This document shows positions 1 to 12,851 of a DNA stretch of 64,000 nucleotides, one piece after another. Position 1 is the first letter of the stretch. Every line of letters starts with the position of its first letter. The notes beneath the pieces are model-generated. The model was given only the letters and a program-made list of their open reading frames with translations. It ran no database searches and was not told where the DNA came from. This DNA is from Himantopus leucocephalus (taxonomy: Eukaryota > Chordata > Aves > Charadriiformes > Recurvirostridae), in NCBI GenBank assembly GCA_003993805.1, contig RSEF01000003.1, forward strand, positions 112,404,608 to 112,468,607. The letters are read 5' to 3'. Position numbers and translations under genes: made by a program.

Positions 1-297
1 TGTCCTGCGTGTGCCGTGTGATGGCACTCAAAAGGATCTGCTCATAACCTTCCCGGCACCGAGGTCAGACTGACATGACCCAGCATGCAGCACCAGCACT
101 CCCTTGAGGGCCAGAGAGGTGTGCAAGATGACCTTAGAGGACCTGCAGCTCTTGCACAGCATGCAAGAACAAGTCTCCTTCTAAGGGCCACACACAAGTT
201 CAAGAAGTGCTGGTACAGGTGTACACACCAACCCCCACACCCTCACCCTCACCCCTGCAACTCTGCAAGGACAATGCTGCCTTTGAGCCAGGATGCT

Positions 298-303
298 TTT
301 ATT
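298..303 (-). terminator. candidate FNDC4 polyadenylation signal
   Basis: AATAAA on the minus strand. It lies about 540 bases downstream of the stop of the candidate terminal FNDC4 exon, a plausible 3' UTR length. A single hexamer is weak evidence, and the call depends on that exon being real. Confidence 0.25.
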
Positions 304-838
304 GAAAAGACCCTGCCACAGGGAGTCGCTTATCCTGTCCCTTCCCCACCTAGTCCTGCAGCAGGAGCTGAACAGCACCTGGAAGGAAGAGTCCTGAAAG
401 TGCTTTACTGGAAGGTGTATTCCTGGAAGACACTGGATCCTGTGATGCTTGAGTCCAGGGCTGCAGAGTCAGCACCCCAGCTCAGTGACAGGCCACAGAG
501 CAGAGCGTGGAGGAAGAGCAGCAGCCAGGGCACCAGCAGCCATCTCTGCAGCAGAGAGCCTCCTCATACCACCCTGTTCCCTCCTACTGCTGGCAGGAGG
601 GCATGCCCGGGCCTGGCCTTGGCCACAGAGCAGTGCAGATACCCCGTGACAGACTTCTGCCTGCAGGCTCTGGGGAGCAAACAAGCACAGACTGGACATC
701 ACCTCTTCACCGGCCCCAGGGCGGTCAATGGTTCATGTTGCCCTTGCACGAGCAGGCAGACAGGGCAGGTAATGGCGAGCCAGTGGTCCAGCAGCTCCAG
801 CATTCAGCGACAGCCCTTTCCAATGGGTCTGTGTTGTA

Positions 839-970
839 TCAGCCAACCTGCTCCAGCTCCAGCTCCAGAAGCGGTAGCATCAGCAGTGACAGAAGGAGCC
901 AGGAGCAGGACGTGACACCGTTGATGCTAGGGTTGTCCCCAGAGCGGTGATCAGCACTGAAGTGCGCATC
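839..970 (-). CDS. candidate terminal coding exon of FNDC4 (weak)
   Basis: Seen: after a minus-strand AG acceptor at 971-972, an open frame of 43 codons plus stop, in the phase that exon 5 of FNDC4 needs. It contains NPSINGV, which resembles the PSINTIDV tail I recall for mammalian FNDC4. Odd: the frame continues past that point into a leucine-rich tail, so the peptide would be longer than the mammalian tail. It lies 3 kb from exon 5. No better match to the expected tail was found between 1 and 3954. Transcript data would decide. Confidence 0.22.
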   Translation of the reverse strand, partial: DAHFSADHRSGDNPSINGVTSCSWLLLSLLMLPLLELELEQVG

Positions 971-3954
971 CTGCCGAGACCTTGCTGGGCATCACCACAT
1001 TATCTCCTCCAGGCCGCACAGGCATCGCACCACTCACAGGCACTCAGCAGCTTGAACGTGTCAGGACTGAGCCCTTCTAGGGAAACGGCATCGCCACAGC
1101 CATGCCCTGGCACTGCCTGCTCCCATAGCCCCACGGGGCTCACCCCACCCCACAGAACAGCTCCTGCTGGTACTCCCTGCCCTGGCTGCATGCTCTGCAG
1201 GTGGCCAGGCACTATGGCAGCCCTAGCTCCTTGCACTCGTTTGTGTCTTTGTCCCCCACAGCAGGGAGGGACCTCGAAGCCCCTGCATGGCAATGACAGG
1301 GCGTAGTGGAGCCCCGTTCTCCAGCAGGGTTCCACTCTTCAGCTGTGCTCGCTGGGCCCAGCCCCACAGACAAACCCTCCTGCCGCCTGGCCACAACTTC
1401 CCTGGCAGCGCTGGGGCAAGTGCCTGCACTGCCCCGTCCCCTCCGTCTCAGGGCCAAAAGGGGAGCAGCTCCTGCCCTCCGCGCCCAGACACAGCAGCTG
1501 AGAGCAAGATCTGCTTCCAGCTGCCCGCCGGGCAGGCGTCCGGTGCCACAGGGTTGCACCCAGGCCTTTGGCCAAGCTGTGCGCAGGGACATCGCCTCCC
1601 CTCAAGGCAGCGCACTGGCCCCTCCGCTCCCCTAGGCTTGCCCCCCTGGGCTGGTGGTGTGGCCCCCCACCCTTCCTCGGCTCCGCACTCCGCAGCGACA
1701 GGGGAGCGGGGCCAGGCATGCGGGACTGGCAGGGCCGTGCACTGCATGCACGGCTGGGAGCCGGCTCCATGCACATCCCTGGACAGGCGCCCTCGGGAAA
1801 GCGTAAGTTCTGATACATGGATCTTCGCATGCAGAGTTCCAGGCTGGGCGCCTGGTGCTGCCTCTTCTTCTAAGGCCTGCTTTGGCTCTGGCAGGACGCC
1901 CAGGACCCCAGACGCAGAGGTGGTGCTGCACTTACACCTCAATTATATTGACTGAGGGAGACTTCTTCTATGAGAGAAAAATCCATATTAAGGCCCTGCT
2001 TTGCTAAGCACCTGGGATTCAGAGTCCCCCCTCCCACGGCAGGCACTACGACCAGCAGACCTCTCTGCGAAGGGGCCACCAGCTGCACCCTCCACCCTGA
2101 GCCGAGCCGTGGGTGAGCTGCAGCACAGACCCGGCTCCAGCGTCTCCCTTGGGGATGAAACCCCGGCCTTTTGCAGTGATGTGCTCTCCTGGCAGAAAGG
2201 CTCAGGTAGCTCAGCTGCATCGCCTGGTGCCTCCCTCCAGGTGAGTCCCTTTAACCACACACTTGCCTCCCCAGGAAGCCTTTCTGCCCACTGCTGCTCC
2301 CCAGTACTGGGTGAACCAGCCCCCTCTGCCCCATACTCTTCAGCCTCCAGGGCTTGCAGTGTCTGGTGGCCTCTATCTGGTCCCTAGAGGTAGCCATGCT
2401 ACACCTGATGTCCTTGGACAGGAGGCAGGTGCAGGGTCGGAGCAGAAAATATAAGTGAAAGGGTAGAAGGACGTCTGCCATGGGGCAGAAAATCCACAAA
2501 GCATGGGATGACTGGCGTGGAGGGACAGATGAGGTCTGCTAAGTGCCAGGCACATCTCACTGCCATGACCCTCATGACAGTTCTGGCGTGTGCCAAGGGA
2601 ACTAAAGGCTGCAGGAGGCAAGGCAGATTTTCTCAAAAACTGTTGCAAGCATGAGCAGGCACTTTCCTTTACACTAAAAGGAATGTGCTCATTGAAGAGG
2701 ACAGCAGATATGTGAATTCAGAGAAGGTGCTGGGAAGGGAAGGGGTCCTGGTTGCTGCACGTGTGTTCGGTAGCTCAGCCCTTCATGCTGAAGCAGGGTG
2801 CAGGAGGTGAGTGTCCCCATGGCCACACTTTATAACTCAGATCAAGAGCTGCACCATTGCCTGCTACTTTACAGCAGCGTGGCCCTGAAGTCAGGAGGGG
2901 AAGCGAATGCAGAGCTTTTTCTTTCCTATACTGCAAGAATAAACTTGTAGTGTTGTCACCTGCAAGGATGCCAAGAGTATGGTGAATGCAAAAAGACAAA
3001 CCAAGGTGCATCAGCCCCGTACAGGTGAACTTTGCGAGCAGTAGGAACAGGCCTTTGCACCTGCCTTTGCAGCCCTATACGAGCAGGGTCAGTTTGGAGC
3101 AGGGATCCAAGAGGAGGGATCCTTTTGGCAAGGAGTAATCAAGAAGCTGGAAAATCTGGAGGATGAGAACTGGGGCCTTGAAGTGCGAACAGTAAGTTTC
3201 TGCTCCTGACATCCACTGGAAATGAAGATGTGGAAGCAGAGGGGCAGTGAGGCAATGCAGTGAGTAGAGTTCCCACCGCCGACAGAGGAGGCACGTGAGA
3301 CACAAAGGAAAACCTAATGCAAGGTCCTGTTAGAGCACACACATCAGGGTTATAAATCCCTGTCTTTGTCAAGTAATAAAGAAGTGTCAGGTGCTGGGGG
3401 AACAGCCAGATGAAAGTACTGCTCCCTCCCCATCCGCAGCCTGGCACAGTACCTCCAGTAGGGTGGGGAATGGGCTCTGGGGTCCTTCCTATGAACAACT
3501 GGTGTGGTGATGGCCTGGAACAGGCCTCAGTGAAGGCAGAAAGCGGGCAGCGATAGACCAGTGCAGGAACCATAAGAACAGCTGCCCAGCATGTCTGCCT
3601 CCTGCCTGCACTGGCAGGAACTAGACCTGTCTATGCAATGCAGAAGTGATGCAGCCTTGGAGAGGCATCGCGAAGGGGCTGTTACAGTGAGAGGACAGGT
3701 GCCACCCTGCAATGTGGGAGCCATCCCAGCTGATATACCCTGCTGTCTCTTCCAGTGTTTCTCCTGAAATCACCCATGGGGCGCACACACTGCCTCAGAG
3801 AGACCAGGGCTCACTGCACCCCAAAAACCTTCCGGTTTTAGGGTGAGGGCACGAGCTGTGGTGTTTCTGTTTCTGCAGAGAGCCAGAACCTGTCCAGGCA
3901 GCACACCACAGCAGCCGTCACATGCCATCCCTCCTGCAAGCCCTCCCCACTCAC
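971..3954. other. no recognisable coding exon; presumed last FNDC4 intron
   Basis: Both strands were read. The open frames here are GC-rich shadows with no recognisable family motif. If the terminal exon at 839-970 is wrong, the true FNDC4 tail exon should still lie in this stretch or just beyond it. I saw no IFT172 N-terminal exon, although IFT172 lies on this side of FNDC4 in mammals. Confidence 0.4.
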
Positions 3955-4088
3955 CTTGCTCCGCAGCAGCCCTCCACTCGGTCGCTCTGGCGTGCTGTGC
4001 TCTGAGGACGGCTTTGTCTTTTCCTTGTTGTTGTTGGAGTCATTGTCCTTGATGATGTCATACTGTCTGCAGAAGAGGGCAATCACCG
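3955..4088 (-). CDS. FNDC4: FNDC4 exon 5: end of transmembrane helix and cytoplasmic tail
   Basis: 134 bp. It starts after a minus-strand CGGCAG acceptor, completes an Ala codon with exon 4, and reads VIALFCRQYDIIKDND followed by a Lys/Glu/Ser-rich tail ending GGLLRSK. It then meets a GTGAGT donor. The exon ends on a codon boundary, so one more coding exon is expected. Confidence 0.92.
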
Positions 4089-7000
4089 CTGCCGAAAGAC
4101 AGAGGATGAAGGACTCCATCACACCGGCTGCCTCCTGCTTCCCCTCCCCACAGCATCCCAGCTTGACAGCAGTCAGCCCCAGGGCACCCTGACATGATGG
4201 TCACCCGCACCCTCCACCTACGTCAGCCTGGACCACCCCAGGCACCTCTGTGTCTCCTTGGGCAGATGAGGCACAGATGTGGCTAAAGCCATCAGGGCAC
4301 ACGCTCAGTGCTCGGTACCTATGGCTTAGGGCTCTGAGGCCAAAGGCAGATGTTGAGAAACTCAGAGAGGGACAGCCCTCAAGGTCAGTGAGCAGCTGAG
4401 TGAGTTTCAGCAAGGCACTCAAGTTATTGGCCCAGTGCTTGTGACCCCCCCAAAAGCCAGCCCTTGGCTTTCTCCTGCCTTGCAAACTGACCACGGGGTT
4501 AGTCACTCTGCCACAGTTTTACAGCAGCCATCTCATGCAGCACACAACCCACACCTCCGGACCCTGGACGCAGGACTCCAGAGCAATGCTTTGAACTGTA
4601 ATCATTAGGTGTGTTGGACCCATTCAAACCACAGTGCGTTACCACAGACACCCGCAGACTGGGCCTGCTTTCTCCCTGCTGGCACTCCGACACACCAACC
4701 TGCATGAGGTGTAAGCTAGCAGCAGCCATCTCGTATTTTCTTTCAGTGCACTAGAAAAGTGTTCAAGGCCAGGACAAGGAGAGATTCCTGCAAGATGCCA
4801 CTAGAAAATCCACATTTACTGGGAAGGGAGTAGGGGACAAATGATTTCCCATTCACAGCAGCTGCATGTGGCCAGTCAGGAGCTGACTTATCTCTTCGGC
4901 TTCCTCGCTTTCCAGGGCAGCCTGCTGTTTGCTTGAGCATTGGCTTTAATCAGGCGCTGTTGAGGAGCAAATCACCAATCTTACAGTTTTAGCCAATTGA
5001 GGCAGAGCCACTACCAGCCAGCGCAGCAGTGTTACGAGATGCCAGACAAGCTAGCTAAGGCCCAAGTTACATGATAGTTAATGTCAGCTGAGATGCTCCC
5101 ACCCTGTAATTCTCTACTGCTTGGGTCCCACATTGTCTCCTGCTCTTCCAGCACAGCAGTCAGGCCATCCAGCCAGCCCACATGCTCCAGGCCACCACTG
5201 CTCAGCAGTGGCTGTGGTTGCTCCTTTTGCCCCACTGGCTCGAGCTCTACAGAGACTCAACAGACTTACAGGGAAGGATGCCAGGCCCATAGAATATGCC
5301 TCTAGAGACCTATCCTCTTTGTGGACCCTGGATTGCACCTCTGCCCCAGCCTGCTGGAATGTTTCTTGTGGCACTCACCTGCCCACATGAGCAGCACAGC
5401 CACGATGATGATAATCTCGCCTGTCTGCAGTTGCCTGTCTTTGTCCAGCCCTTCCATGGTGATGTCACCTGCAGAGAAGAGAATCCAGGCAGGGCTGGCA
5501 GCAGATACCCTCCCACCAGAACCTACTTCAAGACCAGCAACTCTCAAGGATCTGAGAAGAAGCTCCAGAGGAAAGAGGCCCACCTCCCCCACACAAGGAC
5601 ACGCGTGGGATGACACTAGGCTGGGGAGAGGACATGCAGCCTGTGGCTTTCCTGTGTCAGATAAACCATCCTCACTACCAAAGACAGTCAGGGATTCTAA
5701 CAGCTTGTTTGGGTTCACGTAGGGACTGCACAATGCATGGGAGTAATCACTGAGTTTACTCCCTACCTAGGGACCAGGGCAGGTTAGGAAGGCCCTAAGT
5801 CAAACACAAAACTTCACACAAGCCATCTGCTTGCCCTGTTACACTCTTCTCAAGTCCCCCTCTTATGGCTAGTGCTGGAGACAGACTCCTGTGCCCAGTG
5901 GATGCCCTCTGGCCATCATCTCTCTTGGATTCTTGGATCATCTCTCATGGACCAGCATGTAGGCAACCCCAAGGCAAGAAGGCACAACATGGATGAGTAC
6001 ATGAGTAGGAAAGGAGGTTGTGGGGCTGTGGTAGCTTGCAGGCTCACGGCCTGTTAAATATTTGCTTTCTACAGGCTGCAGCTGACCAGGCTACAGCAGT
6101 TGTCCTGGCCACAGCCTGCTAAGCTGAATAGGGTGCCAAGACCTGGGATAGGAGGGCTGTAAACCAGGGCCTGGGGACATTATCATGGCGATGGTGGACA
6201 CAACAGCAGCCCGTACAACCCTGCTACCCATTAACAACCCTGTGTGTCCCAAGCAGCCTGCTGCTCAGGGCAGCACCTTCCTTACTGGCTGCTGGATCCC
6301 TGCCCACGTGCTGTGGAGACCTCCAGCTCTGGTCCCACCAGCAGCACCTGGGCGAGCTGGAAGGAGCTGCCTCACCTTGGTTGGAGCTGTTGGAAGGGAG
6401 GCGGTCGGTCTCCTTCAGGGTCCTGAAGTGGACACGCTTACTGGCCTGGCTCTCCCCGTACAGGCCGATGCTCTGCACCTGGATGATGTAATCAGCATCC
6501 TCTGCCAAGTCCCACAGCACGCAGGCCCGGTTGGTGGTGTTCACCTCCCGGATGAACCGCTGCATCTGCCCGTCTTGCCGCTGCCGGAGCGAAGAGCTGT
6601 CTGTCATCCCCAGAAGGCCGCTCCCAGCGGCACCAGGCACAGGCCCCCGTCTGCAGGGCTGTGCTGGGCACGCTGCCCTCACTCCCCCCTTCCCGGGCCA
6701 TCGTCCACCCCTGGGGTGGGCCATGCTGGCCAGCACTTTGCTGTGCAGTGTCCCTGCATGGCCTGAGAGCCAGGAGCCTCCCTGGAGAAGCCGCCATCGT
6801 CTGGGGCTGCAGAGGTGGAGCAAGGCAAGCAAAGAAGGGTTATGTCATGGCTGAAGAACCATACTTATCCAGAGAAATCGCAGGGAAGCCACTGGAGGGA
6901 CAGCTGCCCCCAGCACAGCCCGCGGTCCGCTGCCTCCCACCAGGATGGGTGGCTCAGACAGGGTGCCCTGGCAAGGGCTGCTCAACAGCAGAAGGGTCCT

Positions 7001-10000
7001 CAGGCAGATGCCAGAGGAGCTCCAAACTGTGGCAAAAGGGCTGACAGAGGAGCATGCTGGCAATCAGTGAGAGGGGTCCCCAGTCCCCTGGGGACAGAGC
7101 CTGTGTACCTGCTGTAAGATGGCATAGCCGATGACCACATCTCCTTCTGGGACGTCCCAGGAGACTGTGGCAGAGTTTGCCTTCAGCTGCGTCACAGTCA
7201 CGTTGACGGGGGATGGTGGCCTGTCTGGGTGAGCCAGGGATGGACCAAGGCAAGGCACAGGAAAGAGGCAAAAGAAGATGTCTCAGAAAAGGCCCTCGCC
7301 CCTGCACACCACCACACGTGGCCTCTCCAACATCTGCCCTTGGCAGCACATTGGCCAGGGCTACAGGGAGCAGCTTCTCTGGTGAGTCTGTCCCCAGGAG
7401 AGGAGTGGCACAGCCGGTGCACAAGGCTGAGCCCCTGCCAGCAGCAACACACGCACGCATGGTGCTTACTGGGCCAGCGGGCAGCTGCCCACTGCGTGGG
7501 GGGAAGGCGTGCAGGCACAGAGCTACTCCCTGTGTGCAGCTACCCCACTGTGACACCCGCTGGCTTTAGCAGTCTTCGCTCGCTGGCCAGGACTCCTCCC
7601 TGCCTGGCTGTCGGCGAGACATGTGCTCACTGCACACCCCACCCCTGCAGTGTCCTACAGTGGGGAAGGAGGACAAGCTTGCGAGGCATCTGACTGGCTC
7701 TTCTCTGCAGGGCTTACTTGCAGTGGCAGACATAGCCCATTGCTCGTAATGCGTGTTCCACGTAAAAGAGATTAGCAGTGCTGACCACGTGCCCAGGCTG
7801 CCAGACCCAGCTAAAGACACGAAGGGTTCCCAGTAGGCTCCTTCCACCTTGCAGACATTGAAATGGGAAATGCATGAAGGCCTGTCCTGAGCAAAAAAGA
7901 ATGACAAAGTTTAAGAGACTGTCATGGCAATTTAACCAGCCCCTGCAGCTCAAAATCACATGAAAGTCCCTGCAGCCTGTCTCAGAGCACCGCAGAGACC
8001 GTGCTATCAGACAGGAGAATGACATTCACATCAGCTCTTCACAAGGGCATCTGCTTGTGGATCTGAGGTACCTTCACTGATGCTCAGATGTTCATCTGTT
8101 GGAAGGTTTACTTCATTCAGCTCCAGCACTAGCAGAAGCAGGGGTGCCAGGCCTGACATGCTCCTGCTCAGCCTGGGCACAGAGTAGATTCTTGGCAGGG
8201 AAGTCCCGTGTTTCTGTAGGGTCCAAAAAGTCCAAACAAATCCTACATTAATGCAATTCTTCAACCAAGACTGCCATGGTAAAATCAGACTCCTCTAAGC
8301 TCTGGGGCTGTCCCACGGATGTGCATATCACGAATGCCTGGCACACCACCCAGAACTGCGTAGGAAGCAGCCCAGACACAGTATTTATATATCAACTGTG
8401 ACAGAAAAATGGGGCAGCTTGGAATAAACACACTATGCAACTCAATCTGGCCATCTCATCTGCCTGGCATTACTCCCTGCTCTAGAGTGGGGAGGAAAGC
8501 CCAATGCAGAATGCAGCGCTGACTCTCCCAGCAGCACACCACCATCGGCTGCAAAGCTGCCAGCAACACTCAGCCGTTGCTGTCCTTTGGAAAGCTGGCC
8601 TGACTGACCCGTGGTCTGCACCATCACCATTTTGACATTTCACAACACTAAGCATCGCAGGATCCCACACAGGTACACACACAAAGCCAAATTTTGTCTA
8701 GAAATTAGGCACAGGAACGCATGAAGAAAGACACTGAGGCTGCTGTTCGTGTGTCCTCCCTCCCTGTATACAAGACAGTGTCCTACAAGCTCCTTGTGTA
8801 GCACAAGTTCAAAAAATCACAAGCTGTGATTTATACAGATAGAAAAAGAACCCCAGAGGATACCTGAGAACAAGAAAAAAGACAACCGTAGACACCAACA
8901 ACAACCACAGTTAGAGTGACAAGGAAAGGTCATTTCTGCAGGTCAGCTATTTAAATGCATTCATTCACATTTGAATATACCCAGCTCCGTGACAGATCTA
9001 ACCAGGAAAAGGCTGTGATTCACTCTGAGAAATGCAGGTTCACGGTTGGCCACAGGCGACTAAGACAGACAGGAGGGTTACCCACAGAGCCCAGAAAGCA
9101 CGTTCTCAGAGAGACACGGGCGCTGAGTGCATCACCAACAGAAGCCTGCCACATGACCAGGAGACAGAGTTATTGGAGGCAACACGAACAAGGACATCAC
9201 AGGATGCTGCGCCCTCTCCTTCCACAACAGGAGGCTGAAAAACTGGATTCTGTGACACACTCAAATATCCTTTATCCCATGAAGAGTGTGTCTCCTTAGA
9301 GGTTTGCCAGTGGGACTCTCTTTCATCACTCTAACCCATGAGAGGGAGTCTCTGAGCCATGTCTTTACCTGCACATCCTGGTCCCCCACAAGCCAACAGC
9401 AAAACAGGCTGAATAAAGCTGCACTCCCCAGAACTGGCCACTGAATGGGGCATGTGTATTCTGTGTGCACAGGAGCCAATCTCCCCGCAGACGTGGTCTG
9501 GTTTTCTGCTCCAGCCATGGCCAGCGTGCAGGTTAGTTCCACAACTAACAGCTGAGCTGTAGACAGCACCGCACTAGCTAGCAAATAACCGCTCCCTTGC
9601 ACTGTCCCAGGGAGAAGGATTTCAAAGTGTGTGTGTGTGTCGGGGGGCTGCAATGTTTCTGCTAACTTCCAGGCATAAGAACAGTTGTTCGAGGCTACCA
9701 CTATGCTAGCAAATGTAATGAGGTCACGAACAGCCCAGGAATCCACCGATGGAGACTGGTACTGGGAAGTGCTTTGGCCTGAATACGTGCCCAAACCACT
9801 CCTGGGCATGGGTCAGGTGTTAGCATGAGCCATGAACCATCCCTAGTAGGTAGCATTCCCCTCTTTGGAACTCGTGAGCTTAGTGCTATGGATGTGACCA
9901 GACCCTGCCAGCTGGCCTCAGGACAAGAACAGGACCTGGTGCTTCACAGGATACATCTACAGTAATAAATTAGGTAGCTTTTAACAGAATGAGAAGAGGT

Positions 10001-12851
10001 CTGAACGTGCCCAAACTGGGCAGTTGGACTTCCCAACCTTTAAGTGCATGTGACGAAATTAAAGGCAGGGTCTGACATCTCTGCAACACAAAAGTCTGTG
10101 AGTGGAGCTAGTAGTAGGCTCCCAGCTCTGCACGAGAATTTTCCAGGCTTCTGCAGGGAGCCCAGCCTGGCCCAGCCCAGGTTTTCAGGCTGGGGATGCT
10201 GAGACATGGCCCTGGGGCTGAGTCACTATGATTTGGGAACAAGCGCGCTGCACTGATCCACGAGCCACGCTGCTGCATACACACAGGGCTGACAGTATTG
10301 CTTGAACTCTACTTAGCCAGAGCTTGCACAGGCCCTGTGTAGGGACCTTCACTCACTGGCAGCAGAAGGGCATCCCAGTGGTGAAACTACCCTGGTATCA
10401 AGCTGCAAAGACAGTACGCTCAAAGCCAGCATGATCCGCTACTACACCCAGAGCCAATTCCCAAATATCCCAAACAGAGAGAAGGCAAGAGCACGTGGGG
10501 CACGGCAGACCCACAGCGCACGTGGCTAGTCAGTGCTTCAGACCCCATGCATCATAAACACGCTTTGTGCAGGCTCCAGGAAAGCAGACCTGAACCTGTG
10601 TGACAGCGAGACCTGAGGGTGCCCAGGCTGCAGTTCTTCACTGGAAGAATGAGTGTCCCTTGGTCAGTTTGCAGTTCAGCAAACTGCAGAAGAGACATTT
10701 CTGAGCACGTGGGATTTGCAGGCCTAGCAGGAAGAGACAAGACAAGAAGTTTCAGAAGTCAAAACTAGAGAAGTTCAGCCTAAAAACACAGGGCAATGTT
10801 TAATCCCAAGGATATGGAAGATGAGACCTCACTTAAAGTTGTTATGACAAGACCTTCAAAGGACAAGAGGAAACGGCCTCAAGTTGCGCCAGGGGAGGTT
10901 TAGGATGGATCTTAGGAAAAATTTCTTCACCGAAGGGTTGACAAATGTTGGAACAGGCTGCCCAGGGCAGTGGTTGAATCACCACCCCTGGAGGTATTTA
11001 AAAGACGGGCAGACGTGGTGCAGAGGGAGATGGGTTAGTGGTGGTTTTGTCAGGTTAGGTTAATGGTTGGACTCGATGATCTTAAAGGTCCCTTCCAACC
11101 TAGACGATTCTATGACAGCTCACACCATAGAAAGCTTTGCATATGATCCCCACATTAAGCCTAACGTTCTCCAGCCCGCTCTGCAGCTGAGGTCAGAGCA
11201 TTTTCATGCCAGAGCTGTTGCCATAAAGATCTGTGAGTGCAAGGGCTCCAAAAAATGTGCTCTTTGAAGCCAACTATTAAAAACATTCCTGTAAAGCCAA
11301 GATGCTCCAACACTCTGCTGGGCTCTCTGGCAAAACCATGACGCAGTTAAGCCCTGCCCAATGCATTAATTGCTAATGATTCTGCATCATTTATAAGTTT
11401 TCCAGCTTCACTTTTGATTAAAGCCATATTAAGAAATGGGCACCACCACAGAAAGAGCAATCACTTACTTAAGGCCTGGCACACTCTTTGTCCCGTCAGT
11501 ACAGCACTGCGCTCCTTTCAGGCCTGCTGAAGAGGTAGGAGGAGATGGTCCTGTGCGCTGGAGGCAGCGGCACTCCAGCCCGCGGCTGGGCAGCAGGGAG
11601 GGCTGACTGGTGGGCAGCTGAGCACTGGACTAGATCTGCCACGCAGCCGGGCTTTGTAGGTTAGAGAAGGGGCCAGACGGATGCCCCTCAAGAATGATGT
11701 TGTCAGATGTGGCACTGCACAGGGACGGCGCACGGCCCCGCTGGCGCCCTCCCCATCCTGCTAGGACTCGGGAGAGGGGACCTCACCTGCCCCGCAGCCC
11801 GTGCCCTTGGGACTGCTGCTCAAGGGCACCTAGATGTTTGCCCAACTTATCCCTGCAGTCGGGAGGTAAGCATCAGACTGCACATCTAAAAATAAGTGGC
11901 CCCTTTTTAACAACCCTGACTGCATTTCTTCCTGAATCCGTCAGGCCCTGGAGTACATCTTTTGCAAGGAGACTGAAAACATGGCAGAGCACATCAGAAC
12001 ACGTCCGACACCGGCGGTTCGATTCCATCCGTCAGTAACCTGACAAGGGGCGAGCAGACAGCAGAAGGCCGCCGCCGGCAAAGGGTCATTCAGAGGAGTG
12101 AGGGGCAGAAAGGACAGAGGGACGCTGCGTGCCGACAGACCTCGGCGTCTCGCAAACGCCAGCCCAGAGGAAGCGGGGCACAGCGCCCGGCAGCCGGGGA
12201 CCGGCCCGGCCCAGCCGGCAGCGCCCCTGCCCGGGGGCACTAACTGTCCCGGGGGCCGCTCCGCACTGGCGGGGGGCGAGGCTGGGAACGGGGCACCCCC
12301 CGCGGGGGCACAGGCGCGGCGGGAGGCTGCGGGAGCCAGAGGCGCAGGCGGCGGCTCCGGGTGCCCCCGGGAGAGCCTGGCGCCCTCCGCGGGGGGCAGC
12401 ACGGCCGCGCCGGGGCCCCCGTCCCACGGGGAGCGGAGGCGACGCGGCCGGAGGCACGGCGGGCTGGGCGACACGGCGGCCGGGGCCGGGGGCAGCCCAG
12501 CGGGGTGGCCCGGGGGCCGGAGCGGGCGGGGCCAGGCCCCAGCGGGGACGGGGGACGGGGGACGGGCCCGGCGAGAGGCCCCGGCCCACAGCAGGGGCGT
12601 CCCGTGCCGGGGCCCGCCGGGGCCCGCCGAGGTCCCCCCGCCCGGCGAGCACCAGCCCCGCGCCCCGGCCCGGCCCCGCCGCAGGCGGCAGCGCGGGCGC
12701 CCGGGGAGGGGGGCGGCCCGGCGGGCCCCGCGGCAGCGAGGGGGGCGGCCCGTCCCGGCCCGTCCCGTCCGCACTTACTGGCTCGCACGAGGCAGAGGTC
12801 GCAGCAGAAGAGCACCAGGACGGGGCTGAGGAAGGCCGAGGAGCGGGCCAT
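3955..12851 (-). CDS. FNDC4: FNDC4, fibronectin type III domain-containing protein 4 (five exons, terminal exon uncertain)
   Basis: Exons on the minus strand: 12779-12851, 7109-7224, 6376-6580, 5379-5468 and 3955-4088. All junctions are GT/AG and keep frame, giving 206 residues before the uncertain tail. Order: signal peptide (residues 1-24), one FN3 domain (about 26-120), short linker, single transmembrane helix (IIIIVAVLLMWAAVIALF), cytoplasmic tail with CRQYDIIKDNDSNNN. N-glycosylation sequons are NVT, NTT and NSS. Family knowledge: FNDC4 is the paralogue of FNDC5 (irisin precursor); its ectodomain is shed and acts on macrophages and adipose tissue. FNDC4 is preferred to FNDC5 because of RPPSPVNVTVT, DVPEG and DRLPSNSS. 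The tail GGLLRSK also resembles FNDC5, an expected shared feature. Mammalian FNDC4 is about 234 residues, so only a short tail is missing. GPN1 nearby fits mammalian 2p23.3 gene order. Confidence 0.93.
5379..5468 (-). CDS. FNDC4: FNDC4 exon 4: juxtamembrane linker and transmembrane start
   Basis: 90 bp between a TCTGCAG acceptor and a GTGAGT donor. It encodes DITMEGLDKDRQLQTGE followed by the Ile/Val/Leu stretch that forms most of the membrane helix. Ectodomain shedding would be expected near this linker. Confidence 0.92.
6376..6580 (-). CDS. FNDC4: FNDC4 exon 3: C-terminal half of the FN3 domain
   Basis: 205 bp. It begins RQDGQMQRFIREVNTTNRAC and ends DRLPSNSSNQ plus one base. It carries two N-glycosylation sequons and the FN3 strand motif YIIQVQSIGLYGES. 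Acceptor CCGGCAG, donor GTGAGG. Confidence 0.94.
7109..7224 (-). CDS. FNDC4: FNDC4 exon 2: N-terminal half of the FN3 domain
   Basis: 116 bp reading RPPSPVNVTVTQLKANSATV and then SWDVPEGDVVIGYAILQQ. The acceptor CCCAG is chosen over the AG four bases downstream because only it restores frame with exon 1 and gives RANRPPSP, close to mammalian RAERPPSP. Donor GTACAC. Confidence 0.94.
7225..12778 (-). other. FNDC4 intron 1
   Basis: A 5.5 kb intron separates the signal-peptide exon from the FN3 exons. Apart from a CR1 fragment at 10820-11115 and a short (TG)n run near 9630 I saw nothing in it. The small open frames have no recognisable motifs. Confidence 0.75.
10820..11115 (+). mobile_element. 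CR1 LINE 3' fragment
   Basis: Shows the CR1 3' end: AACAGGCTGCCCAGGGCAG, GGAGGTATTTAAAAGACG, GGTTGGACTCGATGATCTT, ending ATTCTATGA. Only the 3' UTR part survives, as is usual for 5'-truncated CR1 copies. The 5' edge is approximate. Confidence 0.93.
12779..12851 (-). CDS. FNDC4: FNDC4 exon 1: start codon and signal peptide
   Basis: 73 bp from ATG in CGCCATGG context to a GTAAGT donor. It encodes MARSSAFLSPVLVLFCCDLC then LVRA, a signal peptide with a hydrophobic core and likely cleavage around RA. One base carries into exon 2. The sequence differs from mammalian signal peptides, as expected for this segment, but the phase, CpG island and LVRA junction support it. Confidence 0.85.

Noticed and set aside
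226..260. CCCTCACCCTCACCCC run as a telomere-like repeat
   Set aside because: Only two or three imperfect units with the wrong spacing; simple C-rich sequence.
3955..12851. FNDC5 (irisin precursor) as the identity of the minus-strand gene
   Set aside because: The tail GGLLRSK and KEKTK resemble FNDC5, but RPPSPVNVTVT, DVPEG, DRLPSNSS and nearby GPN1 favour FNDC4.
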